DNA of 64,000 nucleotides from Chloroflexota bacterium (GCA_009840355.1 VXNZ01000009.1:88761-152760), one strand, 5' to 3'. Shown: positions 17,712 to 27,126, counted from the stretch's first letter. Numbers and translations are program-made. The notes: generated by a model from the sequence alone, not told the origin.

Positions 17712-19163
17712 ATGACTATGAACCGCGATACCGCCCATCATCCGACTTCCGCTGCCCCGCGAGACGACTATCCGCGAGAGGCTTGCGGTATCGTTGGCAT
17801 CTACGCTGAAGGCGAGGATGTCGCGCGGCACGCCTTCTTCGGCATTTACGCCCTCCAGCATCGCGGGCAGGAGAGCGCGGGCATCGCGTCCAGCACGGGC
17901 GAGGGCATCAACACTCGTGTGTCGATGGGGCTTGTCGGGCAGGCGTTTCAGGAAGAAGACATCGCCCAGCTGCCCGGCCACATAGCCATTGGGCACACTC
18001 GTTACTCCACCACCGGCGGCAGCGTCATCGACAACGCGCAGCCGATATGCTCCGTCAGCGCGGCGGTCAACCTCGCGCTCGCGCACAACGGCAATGTCAT
18101 TAACGCCATCGAGCTGAAGGAAGACCTCGCGGACTGGGGGGTGGAGTTCCACGGCAGCAACGACTCGGAGATTATCGCGCACCTCTTGGCGCACGCGCCG
18201 GGTCTGGACTGGCAGGAACGCATCGCATACTGCATGCGCAGGTTAAAGGGCGCGTACTCGCTCACGGTGATGACGCCCACGGAACTCATCGGCATTCGTG
18301 ATCCGCTTGGCGTGCGGCCTCTGTGCATCGGCAGACTCAGCGGCGGGTGGGTGCTGGCGTCAGAATCTTGCGCGCTCGACCACATCGGCGCGGATTTCGT
18401 GCGCGATGTGGAACCGGGTGAGGCGGTGCTCGTCGATGCAGACGGTCTCCGCACGATCTACAAGCGCGCGCCGGACAACGGCAGGGTCTCGGCCGGATGC
18501 GTGTTCGAGTACATCTACTTCGCACGGCCGGACAGCACTATCGAAGGCAGGCTAGTGCATTCGTCTCGCGCCGCGATGGGCGCGGCGCTGTCCGCTGAGT
18601 ATCCGACTGACGCAGACCTCGTCATCGGCGTGCCGGACTCCGCCATCGCAGCGGCTGTCGGTTATTCGCAAGCGTCGGGCATCCCATACGCCGAAGGGCT
18701 GGTGAAGAATCGATATGTCGGACGCACATTCATCCAGCCCGACCAATCGCTTCGAGACCTTGGCGTGCGGCTGAAGTTGAATGTGCTGCCGGAGATAATC
18801 AGCGGCAAGCGCATCGTCGTGGTGGACGACAGCATAGTGCGCGGCACGACCACGCCGCATGTGGTCAACCTGCTGAGGCGCGGCGGCGCGCGCGAGGTGC
18901 ATCTGCGAATATGCGCTCCGCCGATAGTGTCGCCCTGCCACTTCGGCGTGGACATGGCGACTCGCCCGGAGCTTATCGCCGCCAACATGAGTGTTGAAGA
19001 CATCCGCGACTATGTGGGCGCGGACTCGCTAGGCTTCCTCAGCCACGAGTCGCTGGTGGACGCCGTGGGCTTGCAGCGAAACGCGCTCTGCATGGCATGC
19101 TTCACCGGCGAATATCCCATCCCCGTGCAGCTGGAAATGGACAAGCTGGCGCTCGAGGCGTAG
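17712..19163 (+). CDS. purF: Amidophosphoribosyltransferase
   Basis: First step of purine synthesis: PRPP and glutamine give phosphoribosylamine. 483 residues. The Ntn glutaminase nucleophile is Cys25 in REACGIVGIYAEG, so a 24-residue propeptide must be removed, as in Bacillus-type PurF. The PRPP loop is VVVDDSIVRGTT. Cysteines for a [4Fe-4S] cluster are present (AGCVFEY, SPCHFGVDM and CMACFTGEYP). Two start codons lie close together (17712, 17718). The gene heads purF-purN-purM, with only 5 bp to purN, and diverges from the toxin-antitoxin pair. Confidence 0.96.
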   Translation: MTMNRDTAHHPTSAAPRDDYPREACGIVGIYAEGEDVARHAFFGIYALQHRGQESAGIASSTGEGINTRVSMGLVGQAFQEEDIAQLPGHIAIGHTRYSTTGGSVIDNAQPICSVSAAVNLALAHNGNVINAIELKEDLADWGVEFHGSNDSEIIAHLLAHAPGLDWQERIAYCMRRLKGAYSLTVMTPTELIGIRDPLGVRPLCIGRLSGGWVLASESCALDHIGADFVRDVEPGEAVLVDADGLRTIYKRAPDNGRVSAGCVFEYIYFARPDSTIEGRLVHSSRAAMGAALSAEYPTDADLVIGVPDSAIAAAVGYSQASGIPYAEGLVKNRYVGRTFIQPDQSLRDLGVRLKLNVLPEIISGKRIVVVDDSIVRGTTTPHVVNLLRRGGAREVHLRICAPPIVSPCHFGVDMATRPELIAANMSVEDIRDYVGADSLGFLSHESLVDAVGLQRNALCMACFTGEYPIPVQLEMDKLALEA

Positions 19164-19168
19164 CGGCG

Positions 19169-19789
19169 ATGCGGATTGGCGTCCTAGCATCCGGCGGCGG
19201 CACGAACTTGCAGGCTATCATTGATGCATGCAAGCGCGGCGAACTGAATGCGGATGTTTGCGTGGTCATCAGCAACAACTCCGGCTCACGGGCGCTCGAA
19301 CGCGCTCGAAGCGAAGGGATACCCGCGTTTCACATCAGCACGGTTACGCATCCGCACACGCCGGACGGCGAGATTTGCCGCACACTCGAGGCGCACGATG
19401 TTGACCTTGTGCTGCTTGCCGGCTACATGCGACTGCTCGGTCCGGTAACACTCGGCAGGTACGGCGGGCGCGTGCTGAACAGCCATCCGGCGCTCCTGCC
19501 CAAGTTCGGCGGCAAGGGGATGTACGGCAGCAATGTGCATCGCGCCGTCTTGGACGCCGGCGAAACCGTGACCGGCGTTACCATCCACCATGTCGATGGG
19601 CAATACGACCACGGCGATACGCTGGCGCAGTGCGAAGTGCCCGTGCTGTCGGGCGACACGCTAGAATCACTGGAAGAGCGCGTCAAGGAGCGTGAGCGCC
19701 GTTTCTGGGTGGAGACGCTGCACATGCTTGCGACGCGGGACGGACTGACGGCATTGGACGATACAGGAGAGGCGCATTGCAGCAGATGA
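19169..19789 (+). CDS. purN: Phosphoribosylglycinamide formyltransferase
   Basis: 206 residues starting at MRIGVLASGGGTNLQAI, the nucleotide-binding N-terminus of PurN. It transfers a formyl group from 10-formyl-THF to GAR. The catalytic region NSHPALLPKFGG and the later HHVDGQYDHGD hold the conserved Asn, His and Asp. It follows purF by 5 bp and its 3' end overlaps purM by 13 bp, so the three are co-translated. FolD at 52.9 kb would supply the formyl donor. Confidence 0.95.
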   Translation: MRIGVLASGGGTNLQAIIDACKRGELNADVCVVISNNSGSRALERARSEGIPAFHISTVTHPHTPDGEICRTLEAHDVDLVLLAGYMRLLGPVTLGRYGGRVLNSHPALLPKFGGKGMYGSNVHRAVLDAGETVTGVTIHHVDGQYDHGDTLAQCEVPVLSGDTLESLEERVKERERRFWVETLHMLATRDGLTALDDTGEAHCSR

Positions 19790-20811
19790 CTTACCGCGAC
19801 GCCGGCGTAAATCTCGACGCCGCGCAGGACATCAAGGATCGCATCAAGGCGATTGTCGCGCCGACACACGGTGCGCTGGTGCTTGGCGGCGTTGGCGGGT
19901 TCGGCGCGCTGTACAGGCTTACGGATTACGATGACCCCGTGCTGGTGTCGAGCACGGACGGCGTGGGCACGAAGCTGAAATTAGCTATCATGATGAGCCG
20001 CTATGATACTATCGGCGAAGACTTGGTGAACGCCTGCATCAACGACATCATCGTGTGCGGCGCAGAGCCTCTGTTCTTTTTGGATTACCTTGCCGTGGGC
20101 GAACTAGACTCCGGCGTGGTGGAAGCGCTGATAGCAGGCATGGCACGCGCCTGCGAACAGGCGGGCTGCGCCCTAATCGGCGGCGAGACGGCGCAGATGC
20201 CGGGCTTGTACGCAGACGGTGACTTCGATATGGCGGGCTTCGTGGTCGGCGCGGTCGAACGCGATGCCATACTCGACGGCAGCGACATTCGCGCCGGCGA
20301 CATCATCATCGGCTTGCCGTCGAACGGCTTACACACGAATGGCTACTCGCTGGTGCGTCACGCGCTAGGACTGGACGACGACCCTGCGCCGCTGCAAGAA
20401 GTCGTCCCCGAACTCGCCCGTGGCACAACCAATAGCGTAACGCTTGGAGACGCGCTGCTCCTGCCGCATCCGTCGTATGTCGATGCCGCGCGCGCCGCAC
20501 AGCCGCACATCAAGGGCATGGCGCACATCACAGGCGGCGGGCTAATCGAGAACATGCCGCGCATCCTGCCCGATGGAACGGCTGCGCGGTTCGACTCGTC
20601 GGCATGGCGCGTTCCGCCGATATTCACGCTGCTGCAAGAGCGCGCCGCCATATCCCGCGCCGAGATGTACCGCGTTTTCAACATGGGCATCGGCATGGCA
20701 CTAGTGTGCGATCAGACGGAGGTGGATGCTGTTCTCGCAGGTATTCCAACCGCCGAAGTAGTTGGCGAGGTATCCCTAGACACAAACAACGAGCGCGTGA
20801 GTATCGTATAA
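19777..20811 (+). CDS. purM: Phosphoribosylformylglycinamidine cyclo-ligase
   Basis: 344 residues making AIR from FGAM with ATP. Typical PurM features are visible: DGVGTKLKLA, CINDIIVCGAEPLFFLDYLA, GGETAQMPG and LPSNGLHTNGYSLVR. The TTG at 19777 is favoured as start because GGAGAGG lies a few bases upstream; an ATG at 19786 is the alternative. The gene's last codons overlap a good -10 box that probably drives the Fic gene. Confidence 0.95.
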   Translation: MQQMTYRDAGVNLDAAQDIKDRIKAIVAPTHGALVLGGVGGFGALYRLTDYDDPVLVSSTDGVGTKLKLAIMMSRYDTIGEDLVNACINDIIVCGAEPLFFLDYLAVGELDSGVVEALIAGMARACEQAGCALIGGETAQMPGLYADGDFDMAGFVVGAVERDAILDGSDIRAGDIIIGLPSNGLHTNGYSLVRHALGLDDDPAPLQEVVPELARGTTNSVTLGDALLLPHPSYVDAARAAQPHIKGMAHITGGGLIENMPRILPDGTAARFDSSAWRVPPIFTLLQERAAISRAEMYRVFNMGIGMALVCDQTEVDAVLAGIPTAEVVGEVSLDTNNERVSIV

Positions 20812-20812
20812 T
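20807..20812 (+). promoter_or_regulatory. -10 box overlapping the purM stop codon
   Basis: TATAAT overlaps the TAA of purM and lies eight bases before the GTG of the Fic gene, which has no Shine-Dalgarno sequence. A leaderless transcript of the Fic gene, independent of the pur operon, is likely. Confidence 0.45.
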
Positions 20813-20820
20813 TTGCATGT

Positions 20821-22401
20821 GTGAATTGGACTAAACAGACACTGGCACAGATGCAAATGGCAGCGGATACCGACAATACCCCAAAGATTTTCCACAAGTG
20901 GAAGCCAATAGAGCCTATCGACTCTGCTAGTCAAGCCTACGACTTCGGAGAGATTGACTCGCTTCAGCGCGAATGGCTGCGCATCAAGCAGGAGGTTGAA
21001 AGTTCCAATACGAACGCCTACAAAGCCTTCACCGACCGCCTAACCAGAAGGTGGTCCATCGAAACAGGCATCATCGAAGGCATCTACGACTTGGACAGTG
21101 GCGTTACGGAAACTCTGATCGAGCGCGGAATCGCCACCGAATACATATCGCGCGGCTCCACGAACAAAGAGCCTGCTGAACTTGTGCAAGTCCTCAAAGA
21201 CCATCAGGAATCAGTAGCATCGGTGAATTATTGGATTGAGCAGAGGCGTCCACTTTCCAAAACCTTCATCCTGTCTCTCCATTCACAGATACTGAGGAGC
21301 CAAGACACTCATACCGCCGTCAACCAATTTGGACAAAGGTTTGAGGCGACGCTCAATAGAGGTGAATTCAAGAATCAGCCGAATAACCCAACCCGGTCAG
21401 ACGGTACCGTGCATGAATACTGCCCACCCGAGCAGGTAGAGAGCGAACTTGACAGCCTCTTGTCCATGTATGAGGGATACGACAGCGAGGGTTGCCATCC
21501 ACTTATACTCGCTGCCTGGCTCCACCATAGATTCACTCAGATTCACCCATTCGCTGATGGCAACGGCAGAGTGGGCAGGGCTATCCTCACATGGCATCTA
21601 GTGAAGAACAGGTACTTCCCAATTGTCATATCACGCGATGACAGGACAGAATACATTGACGCCCTTGAGCAAGCCGACGCTGGGAATCTGAAACACCTCA
21701 TAAGCTTGTTTGTCAACTTGGAAAAAACCGTTGTCGTGCAAGCACTCGCGCCGAGCGATCTGGTTGACGAAGTTATTGACAGTATCGTAGAACGCGCCGG
21801 GTTGCGGCAAGCTTCTGAATCACACCAGATGAGTCGCGTGAACGAAGTTGCAGTTAAACTACAGGAATCGGCGGAATTTTATCTATCTGAGAAAGCTCAG
21901 AATATTCAGAATAAGCTCGTCGAAGTCAACCTATTTGTGAGCCCTGATGTAAGAGCGGGACATACCTCTGGACACTACTTTCACCAATACAATGCCCACA
22001 TGCATGAAATATCTAAGAAACTTCAATATAGCGTCAACTTCAACGAGTATATTTACACAATAGAATTGGACTTGGAGACACATAATGTAGGACTTGCCCC
22101 ACGAATGTTGTTCGTAATTTCCTTATTCCACATAGGGCATACATCTCATTCCACGGGCGTAATGGCAGCAACTGCCTTTGCTGAAATGCAGGGCCCTATA
22201 CCGTATTCCAGCCAGCGCCATCCAGAACTAATCACGTCTTCCATAGGCAATGCTCCTTTCTATAACTGCACTGTCGCCCCGTTCACCTTTACGTGGAATG
22301 ACTCTGCCGAAGAAGTTAGTCCCAGATTCATCAATTGGACGGAGGCATGTCTCAGCATCGCCTTGCGATACTGGATGGAAAATTCCGATGCATCACCTTA
22401 G
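20821..22401 (+). CDS. Fic-domain protein (AMPylase-like), class II, with long C-terminal extension
   Basis: 526 residues. The Fic core motif HPFADGNGRVGR (242-253) keeps the catalytic His and all phosphate-binding residues. An inhibitory motif TGIIEG (82-87, T/S-xxx-E-G) precedes the core, marking a self-inhibited class II Fic. The enzyme would transfer AMP or another nucleotide moiety to a protein target. The region beyond about residue 330 is unfamiliar and could be a sensor or target-binding domain. The gene sits between purM and purH and is AT-richer than either, so it looks like an insertion into the purine gene run. Target unknown. Confidence 0.88.
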   Translation: MNWTKQTLAQMQMAADTDNTPKIFHKWKPIEPIDSASQAYDFGEIDSLQREWLRIKQEVESSNTNAYKAFTDRLTRRWSIETGIIEGIYDLDSGVTETLIERGIATEYISRGSTNKEPAELVQVLKDHQESVASVNYWIEQRRPLSKTFILSLHSQILRSQDTHTAVNQFGQRFEATLNRGEFKNQPNNPTRSDGTVHEYCPPEQVESELDSLLSMYEGYDSEGCHPLILAAWLHHRFTQIHPFADGNGRVGRAILTWHLVKNRYFPIVISRDDRTEYIDALEQADAGNLKHLISLFVNLEKTVVVQALAPSDLVDEVIDSIVERAGLRQASESHQMSRVNEVAVKLQESAEFYLSEKAQNIQNKLVEVNLFVSPDVRAGHTSGHYFHQYNAHMHEISKKLQYSVNFNEYIYTIELDLETHNVGLAPRMLFVISLFHIGHTSHSTGVMAATAFAEMQGPIPYSSQRHPELITSSIGNAPFYNCTVAPFTFTWNDSAEEVSPRFINWTEACLSIALRYWMENSDASP

Positions 22402-22425
22402 ACTCGGCCAATATAGGAGGACATA

Positions 22426-23946
22426 TTGAAAGCGCTCCTCAGCGTGTACGACAAGACCGGTATCATAGACTTCGCCCGCGCCCTGCACGACAGCGGACAC
22501 GAACTCGTCAGCACGGGCAACACGCAGGCTACTATCGCCAGCGCAGGAATGCCTGCGCGGCATGTCGAGGACATTACCGGCTTTCCGCAGATTCTTGACG
22601 GGCGGGTGAAGTCGCTGCATCCGAAGATTTACGGCGGCATACTGGCGCGGCGCGACATCGCTGAGCATAACGCACAGCTGGCGGAACATGGCATCGGGAC
22701 GATTGATGTTGTCGCCAGTAACTTGTACCCATTCGTGGACACAGTGAGTCGTTCGGACGCGACGCTGATTGACGCGCTGGAAAACATCGACATCGGCGGA
22801 CCCACGATGATTCGCGGCGCTGCGAAGAACTTCCCGCATGTGATCGTCGTGGTCGATCCCGCGGACTACGGCTGGATTGGCGAGCGCCTCGCGTCGGGCG
22901 AAGACCTGACGCAGGACGAGCGGCGCTCACTCGCTCGCAAGGCGTTCCAGCATGTCGCGCTGTACGACACGACCATATCGCAGTATCTCGGCAGTGATGC
23001 GCTGGAGCCGGACGAGACGACATTCGGCTTCAGCCGTCTTACAGAATTACGCTATGGCGAGAATCCGCACCAGCGCGCCGGACTCTACGCCGCGCCGCTG
23101 TCGAGCGGCGGTATCGTGCGCGCCAAGCAGTTGCACGGCATCGATATGTCGTACACGAACTACCTCGACGCCGATGCCGCGTGGCGCGTTGTCGCCGATT
23201 TCACGCAGCCCGCAGCGACCGTCATCAAGCACACGAACCCGTGCGGTCTCGCCGTCCACGATGACCAACCCACGGCGTATCGCCGCGCGTTCGAGGGCGA
23301 TTCGGTGTCGGCTTACGGTGGTATTGTCGCGTTCAATCGCGCGCTGACGACGGCAACGGCGCAAGCGATGCGGGGTGTCTTGTTCGATATCATCATCGCG
23401 CCCGGCTATGAATCGAACGCGCTCGACATATTACGCCGCCGCCGCAGAACGCGCCTGCTCGAAGTCGCGGCGGCGTCCGGCCCGCAGGAAGGGCTGGATG
23501 TGCGCCTCGTGTCTGGCGGCGCGCTGGTGCAGCAGGCAGACGAAATCGCGGAGTCCGCTGTGGACTGGAAAGTCGTCAGCGAACGCCAGCCTACGGACGC
23601 CGAACTCGCCGACCTAGAATTTGCGTGGAAGGCGGCTAAGCACATCAAGTCCAACACCATTGTGCTGGCGAAGGACAACACGCTCGTCGGCATGGGCGCG
23701 GGGCAGCCGAACCGGGTCGTAAGCGTTCATCTTGCGCTGCGCATCGCCGAGGACAAGGCTCAGGGCAGCGTTCTCGCGTCGGACGCTTTCTTCCCGTTCG
23801 CGGACAACATCGAGATGGCGGCATCGGGTGGCATAACGGCAATCGCGCAGCCCGGCGGCTCCATCCGCGACGACGAGGTTGTCGAAGCGGCGAATACGCA
23901 TGGGATGACGATGTTGTTTACGGGGACGCGGCACTTTAGGCATTAG
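22426..23946 (+). CDS. purH: Bifunctional AICAR transformylase/IMP cyclohydrolase
   Basis: 506 residues catalysing the last two steps to IMP. The N-terminal IMPCH/MGS-like domain (MKALLSVYDKTGIIDFARAL, then GGRVKSLHP-type ILDGRVKSLHPKIYGG) is followed by the AICARFT domain with RYGENPHQ, KHTNPCG and the C-terminal ITAIAQPGGSIRDDEV. The start is a TTG with a strong TAGGAGG upstream. It is separated from purFNM by the Fic gene but still on the same strand. Confidence 0.95.
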   Translation: MKALLSVYDKTGIIDFARALHDSGHELVSTGNTQATIASAGMPARHVEDITGFPQILDGRVKSLHPKIYGGILARRDIAEHNAQLAEHGIGTIDVVASNLYPFVDTVSRSDATLIDALENIDIGGPTMIRGAAKNFPHVIVVVDPADYGWIGERLASGEDLTQDERRSLARKAFQHVALYDTTISQYLGSDALEPDETTFGFSRLTELRYGENPHQRAGLYAAPLSSGGIVRAKQLHGIDMSYTNYLDADAAWRVVADFTQPAATVIKHTNPCGLAVHDDQPTAYRRAFEGDSVSAYGGIVAFNRALTTATAQAMRGVLFDIIIAPGYESNALDILRRRRRTRLLEVAAASGPQEGLDVRLVSGGALVQQADEIAESAVDWKVVSERQPTDAELADLEFAWKAAKHIKSNTIVLAKDNTLVGMGAGQPNRVVSVHLALRIAEDKAQGSVLASDAFFPFADNIEMAASGGITAIAQPGGSIRDDEVVEAANTHGMTMLFTGTRHFRH

Positions 23947-24004
23947 ACGCAAGGAAATTAGGGTATGGAATGAAGTGGGTAAATTTCTTGTTCTTAATTT
24001 GATT

Positions 24005-24039
24005 TTGCCCCCACCCTAGCCTTACCCATTAGAGGGAAG
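24005..24039. repeat. CCCTTCCC-type short repeat before the glycosyltransferase gene
   Basis: TTGCCCCCACCCTAGCCTTA then CCCATTAGAGGGAAG. Same family as at 10.1, 24.9, 45.8 and 55.0 kb. Confidence 0.65.
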
Positions 24040-24104
24040 ATTCTTAACTTGCCGCGATGCTGACGCATTACGTCTTCGAATGCATTGAGAAGAACGCTCG
24101 AATT

Positions 24105-24845
24105 ATGACCCAAAAATCCATTGACATTGTGATCCCGGTGCTAAATGAAGAGCGCGCCCTGCCGCAAAGCATACCCGTGCTTCACGCTCACCTTTCCGCG
24201 AACTTCAGCGCCTATGACTGGCGCATTCTGATCGCGGACAATGGATCGGATGACGGCACGCCGGAGGTTTCGGCGCGGTTGGCAGACGAGTATCCCGGTG
24301 TGTCGCCGTTCCGCCTCGAGGAGCGCGGGCGTGGGCTTGCGCTGCGCACGGCTTGGCTTGCATCCGAGGCGGACATTGTGGCGTATATGGACGTTGACCT
24401 ATCGACAGACCTAGCGGCATTGCAGCCGTTGGTCGGCGCTATTGCTGATGGCGGATATGACATTGCCATCGGGTCGCGGCTGATGAAGGGCGCGCGCGTT
24501 GAACTGCGTCCGCTCAAGCGCGAAATCACATCGCGCGGGTACAGCATGCTCTTTCGCACGATGTTCTTCACCGGCTTCCGCGATGCGCAGTGCGGCTTCA
24601 AGGCAGTCAGCCGCCGCGCTGTCGATGCGCTCGTGCCGCTGATTCGCAACAACCGCTGGTTCTTCGACACCGAGTTGCTCATCCTTGCGGAGGCGAACGG
24701 CTTCAAGATTCGAGAGATCCCCGTCCATTGGACCGACGACCCCGACACACGCGTAAAGATACTCGGCACTGCTATCGAAGATGTCAAAGGGCTGCTGCGC
24801 CTGCGCTTCGGCGGCGTACCCCGTACCGGCACCCCCCGCACTTGA
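24105..24845 (+). CDS. Family 2 glycosyltransferase, dolichol/polyprenyl-phosphate sugar transferase type
   Basis: About 246 residues from ATG 24105 (an in-frame ATG at 24057 adds 16 residues). GT-A fold: IDIVIPVLNEERALP nucleotide-binding start, ADNGSDDGT, and the metal site in VAYMDVDLSTD. Later come QCGFKAVSRRA and RNNRWFFDTELLILAE, both diagnostic of DPM1/GtrB-like enzymes that load a polyprenyl phosphate with a sugar. No membrane helices are present, so it should act on the cytosolic membrane face in envelope or protein glycosylation. It stands alone between purH and an orphan regulator. Confidence 0.88.
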   Translation: MTQKSIDIVIPVLNEERALPQSIPVLHAHLSANFSAYDWRILIADNGSDDGTPEVSARLADEYPGVSPFRLEERGRGLALRTAWLASEADIVAYMDVDLSTDLAALQPLVGAIADGGYDIAIGSRLMKGARVELRPLKREITSRGYSMLFRTMFFTGFRDAQCGFKAVSRRAVDALVPLIRNNRWFFDTELLILAEANGFKIREIPVHWTDDPDTRVKILGTAIEDVKGLLRLRFGGVPRTGTPRT

Positions 24846-24925
24846 ACCGACACGGCGTAATGGCATATATTCAATGGTGGATTTCAAGTGTAGGCGAACA
24901 CTTGACGGTGAGCATGTATAGGTTC

Positions 24926-24963
24926 ACCCCCCATCCTGACCTTCTCTCATCAAGTGGGAAGGG
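24926..24963. repeat. CCCTTCCC-type short repeat abutting the regulator gene
   Basis: ACCCCCCATCCTGACCTTCT followed by CTCATCAAGTGGGAAGGG. Its GGGAAGGG end doubles as the Shine-Dalgarno sequence of the ATG at 24967. Confidence 0.65.
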
Positions 24964-24966
24964 ACA

Positions 24967-25677
24967 ATGTACACGGTCGCCGCGGAGGGAAGCGCCCGGG
25001 CTATGGTGAGATCACATCCGTTGCAAGACAGCGCGCCGCAGGATGAATGGCTGGACGCCCTAGACGACGAGGGCATCGAAGTGCTGCTGGTCGAACGCAT
25101 CACGGACATAGACACGCTTGACGCCGCCGCGCTGCCGCACATCGCAGTTCTGGACCTTGATACGCTGTCTCCTGCCGCCACGAAGGCATCGATAGAGCGC
25201 TGCGAGTCGATGAAATTGCCCGTCATCGCGCTTGTGCCAGCCGAAATGATCATCGACTTCGACTTGGACCTTGGCGTGAACGATTTCGCGCTCAGCCCGC
25301 CGGACACGGAAGAGATGGTTACGCGCGTCAAGCTGACGCTGCATCGCAACCGCGATCAGGAAGACGACGATGTGATACGCGCGGGTAACCTCGTCATCAA
25401 CCCGTCCACCTACGAGGTAACGCTGCGTGGCAAGCGCGTGAACCTGCGTTTCAAGGAGTACGAGCTGCTGCGTCTGCTTGCGACGAACCCGGGCCGCGTA
25501 TATTCGCGCGATGCGCTGCTCAGCAGCATCTGGGGCTACGACTACTTCGGCGGCACGCGCACAGTGGATGTGCACATCCGGCGGCTGCGCAGCAAAATCG
25601 AGGACGCCGAGCACCCGTACATCGAGACTATCTGGAATGTGGGGTATCGCTTCCGCGACTTTAACCAATCGAACTGA
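24967..25677 (+). CDS. Orphan OmpR-family response regulator (GlnR-like)
   Basis: 236 residues. The C-terminal winged helix (about 145-232) is a clear Trans_reg_C domain: FKEYELLRLLATNPGRVYSR, GGTRTVDVHIRRLRSKIED and VGYRF. The N-terminal receiver domain is poorly conserved: LPHIAVLDLDTL may carry a phospho-acceptor Asp, but the acidic pocket and the conserved Lys are not evident. In this it resembles GlnR-type orphan regulators that work without phosphorylation. No histidine kinase is nearby. Target genes cannot be told from the sequence. Confidence 0.85.
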   Translation: MYTVAAEGSARAMVRSHPLQDSAPQDEWLDALDDEGIEVLLVERITDIDTLDAAALPHIAVLDLDTLSPAATKASIERCESMKLPVIALVPAEMIIDFDLDLGVNDFALSPPDTEEMVTRVKLTLHRNRDQEDDDVIRAGNLVINPSTYEVTLRGKRVNLRFKEYELLRLLATNPGRVYSRDALLSSIWGYDYFGGTRTVDVHIRRLRSKIEDAEHPYIETIWNVGYRFRDFNQSN

Positions 25678-25724
25678 CAGTGATAGACAAGATGTAAAGG
25701 ACGAAAAGAAAAGTGCTTTGTGCG

Positions 25725-26117
25725 ATGAGCAACGGAATTGTTAGGCTTGTCTTAGTTCTCACCGTCATGTCTGTGCTGATGTGCATTGCTTGCCAAGATA
25801 CTGCCCCCCAAACGCTTGGTGAGAAAGTCGTCGCCATTGACGGGCAGGCCGCCTACGCCAAGAGGGCGGAGTACTTAATTCAGTCAATCGCATATGCGTG
25901 CTCTTTCTTGACAAGTGAAGATGACGTCTTAGATATGGCTATCAAGACGCGGGACACATTCCGAGACGATAGCGAAACTGAAGTGTCCGTGCTTCAAGTT
26001 TTGGAAGCGGCGAATGATAGCGTGATGTCTTCCGAAACTAGACCTGTCAATTGCGAAGAGGCATTTATCGGTGCTGTTGCATCTATCATCATAGAAGACA
26101 TTTTTGCAGAACAGTGA
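25725..26117 (+). CDS. Small predicted lipoprotein, unknown function
   Basis: About 130 residues. A hydrophobic N-terminus ends in a lipobox-like MCIAC, so it is probably lipid-anchored outside the membrane. The remainder is mostly helical and acidic with two further cysteines (YACSFL and VNCEEA) that could form a disulfide. The GTG at 25713 is an alternative start. It is AT-richer than its neighbours. No family is recognised. Confidence 0.65.
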   Translation: MSNGIVRLVLVLTVMSVLMCIACQDTAPQTLGEKVVAIDGQAAYAKRAEYLIQSIAYACSFLTSEDDVLDMAIKTRDTFRDDSETEVSVLQVLEAANDSVMSSETRPVNCEEAFIGAVASIIIEDIFAEQ

Positions 26118-26205
26118 TCCTATGGATGTACAAGCGTCCTGCCAAATCTACACTCTCGCAGCGCGCAATGACTCTATAAATCCCAAAATCGAAAGGTAAT
26201 TACCA

Positions 26206-27096
26206 ATGACGCAAGAACGGGTCGTATATCTGAACGGTGAGATAATTCCGGAGAGCGAGGCGAAGATTTCGGTGCGCGACAGGGGCTTCCTGTACGGCGA
26301 CGCAGTGTTCGACACCACGCGCACATTCAACGGCAAGATATTCAAACTGAGCGACCATCTTGACCGCTTCTTCAACTCCTTGAAGTACCTGCGTATGGAG
26401 CCGGGCTTGAGCAAGCAGCAGTTCGCGGACATCACGATGCAGGTGCTTGAGGCGAACTTGCCGCTGCTGGAGGAAAATGGCGACTACTGGGTAACGCAGC
26501 GCATCACGCGGGGCGTGCCCGGCGGCAGCCCGACGGTGCTGGTCGAGTGCGTGCCGCTGCCGTTCGAGCAGCGCGCCAAGCACTACCGCGACGGCATGCC
26601 CGTCATCGTGCCGTCCATCCGGCGCACTCCGCCCGAAGCGATGAGCCCGCGTGCCAAGATGCACAACTACATCAACCTAGTGCTTGCCACGCAAGAGGTC
26701 GAGGCGCAGAATCCGGACGCCTGGCCCATCCTTCTCGACATGCAAGGCAACCTGTGCGAGGGTCCCGGCGCGAACATCTTTCTGGTAAAGGACGGCGCAG
26801 TCTTGACGCCGCGCGAGCAGTACGTGCTTGCGGGCATCAGCCGCGAGACGGCGATAGACCTGGCGCACGAGCTGGACATCACAGTGCGCGAAGCCGACCT
26901 CGACCTGTACGACGCATACACCGCCGACGAAGCCTTCATCACATCCACAAGCTTCTGCATTGTGCCGGTGTCGTCGTTCAATGGCAATGTGATTGGCGAC
27001 GCGGCGATCCCGGGCCCAGTCACGCAGCGGCTGACGCAGGCATACAGCGGCATGGTCGGCGTGGACATCCCCGGGCAGTACCTGGCGCGGTTGTAG
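26206..27096 (+). CDS. Class IV PLP aminotransferase (branched-chain amino acid aminotransferase-like)
   Basis: 296 residues of the IlvE/D-amino acid aminotransferase/aminodeoxychorismate lyase fold. Typical motifs are VSVRDRGFLYGDAVFD-like KISVRDRGFLYGDAVFD, the catalytic lysine in PRAKMHNYINLVLA, DMQGNLCEGPGANIF and LAGISRETAIDLA. The motif set fits branched-chain aminotransferase best, converting 2-oxoacids to Ile/Leu/Val, but related D-amino acid or beta-alanine transaminases look similar. GAAAGG precedes the ATG. Citramalate synthase at 44 kb works in the same pathway. Confidence 0.88.
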   Translation: MTQERVVYLNGEIIPESEAKISVRDRGFLYGDAVFDTTRTFNGKIFKLSDHLDRFFNSLKYLRMEPGLSKQQFADITMQVLEANLPLLEENGDYWVTQRITRGVPGGSPTVLVECVPLPFEQRAKHYRDGMPVIVPSIRRTPPEAMSPRAKMHNYINLVLATQEVEAQNPDAWPILLDMQGNLCEGPGANIFLVKDGAVLTPREQYVLAGISRETAIDLAHELDITVREADLDLYDAYTADEAFITSTSFCIVPVSSFNGNVIGDAAIPGPVTQRLTQAYSGMVGVDIPGQYLARL

Positions 27097-27126
27097 AGGT
27101 TGTACGGATTGTAAGGAAGCAGCCGT

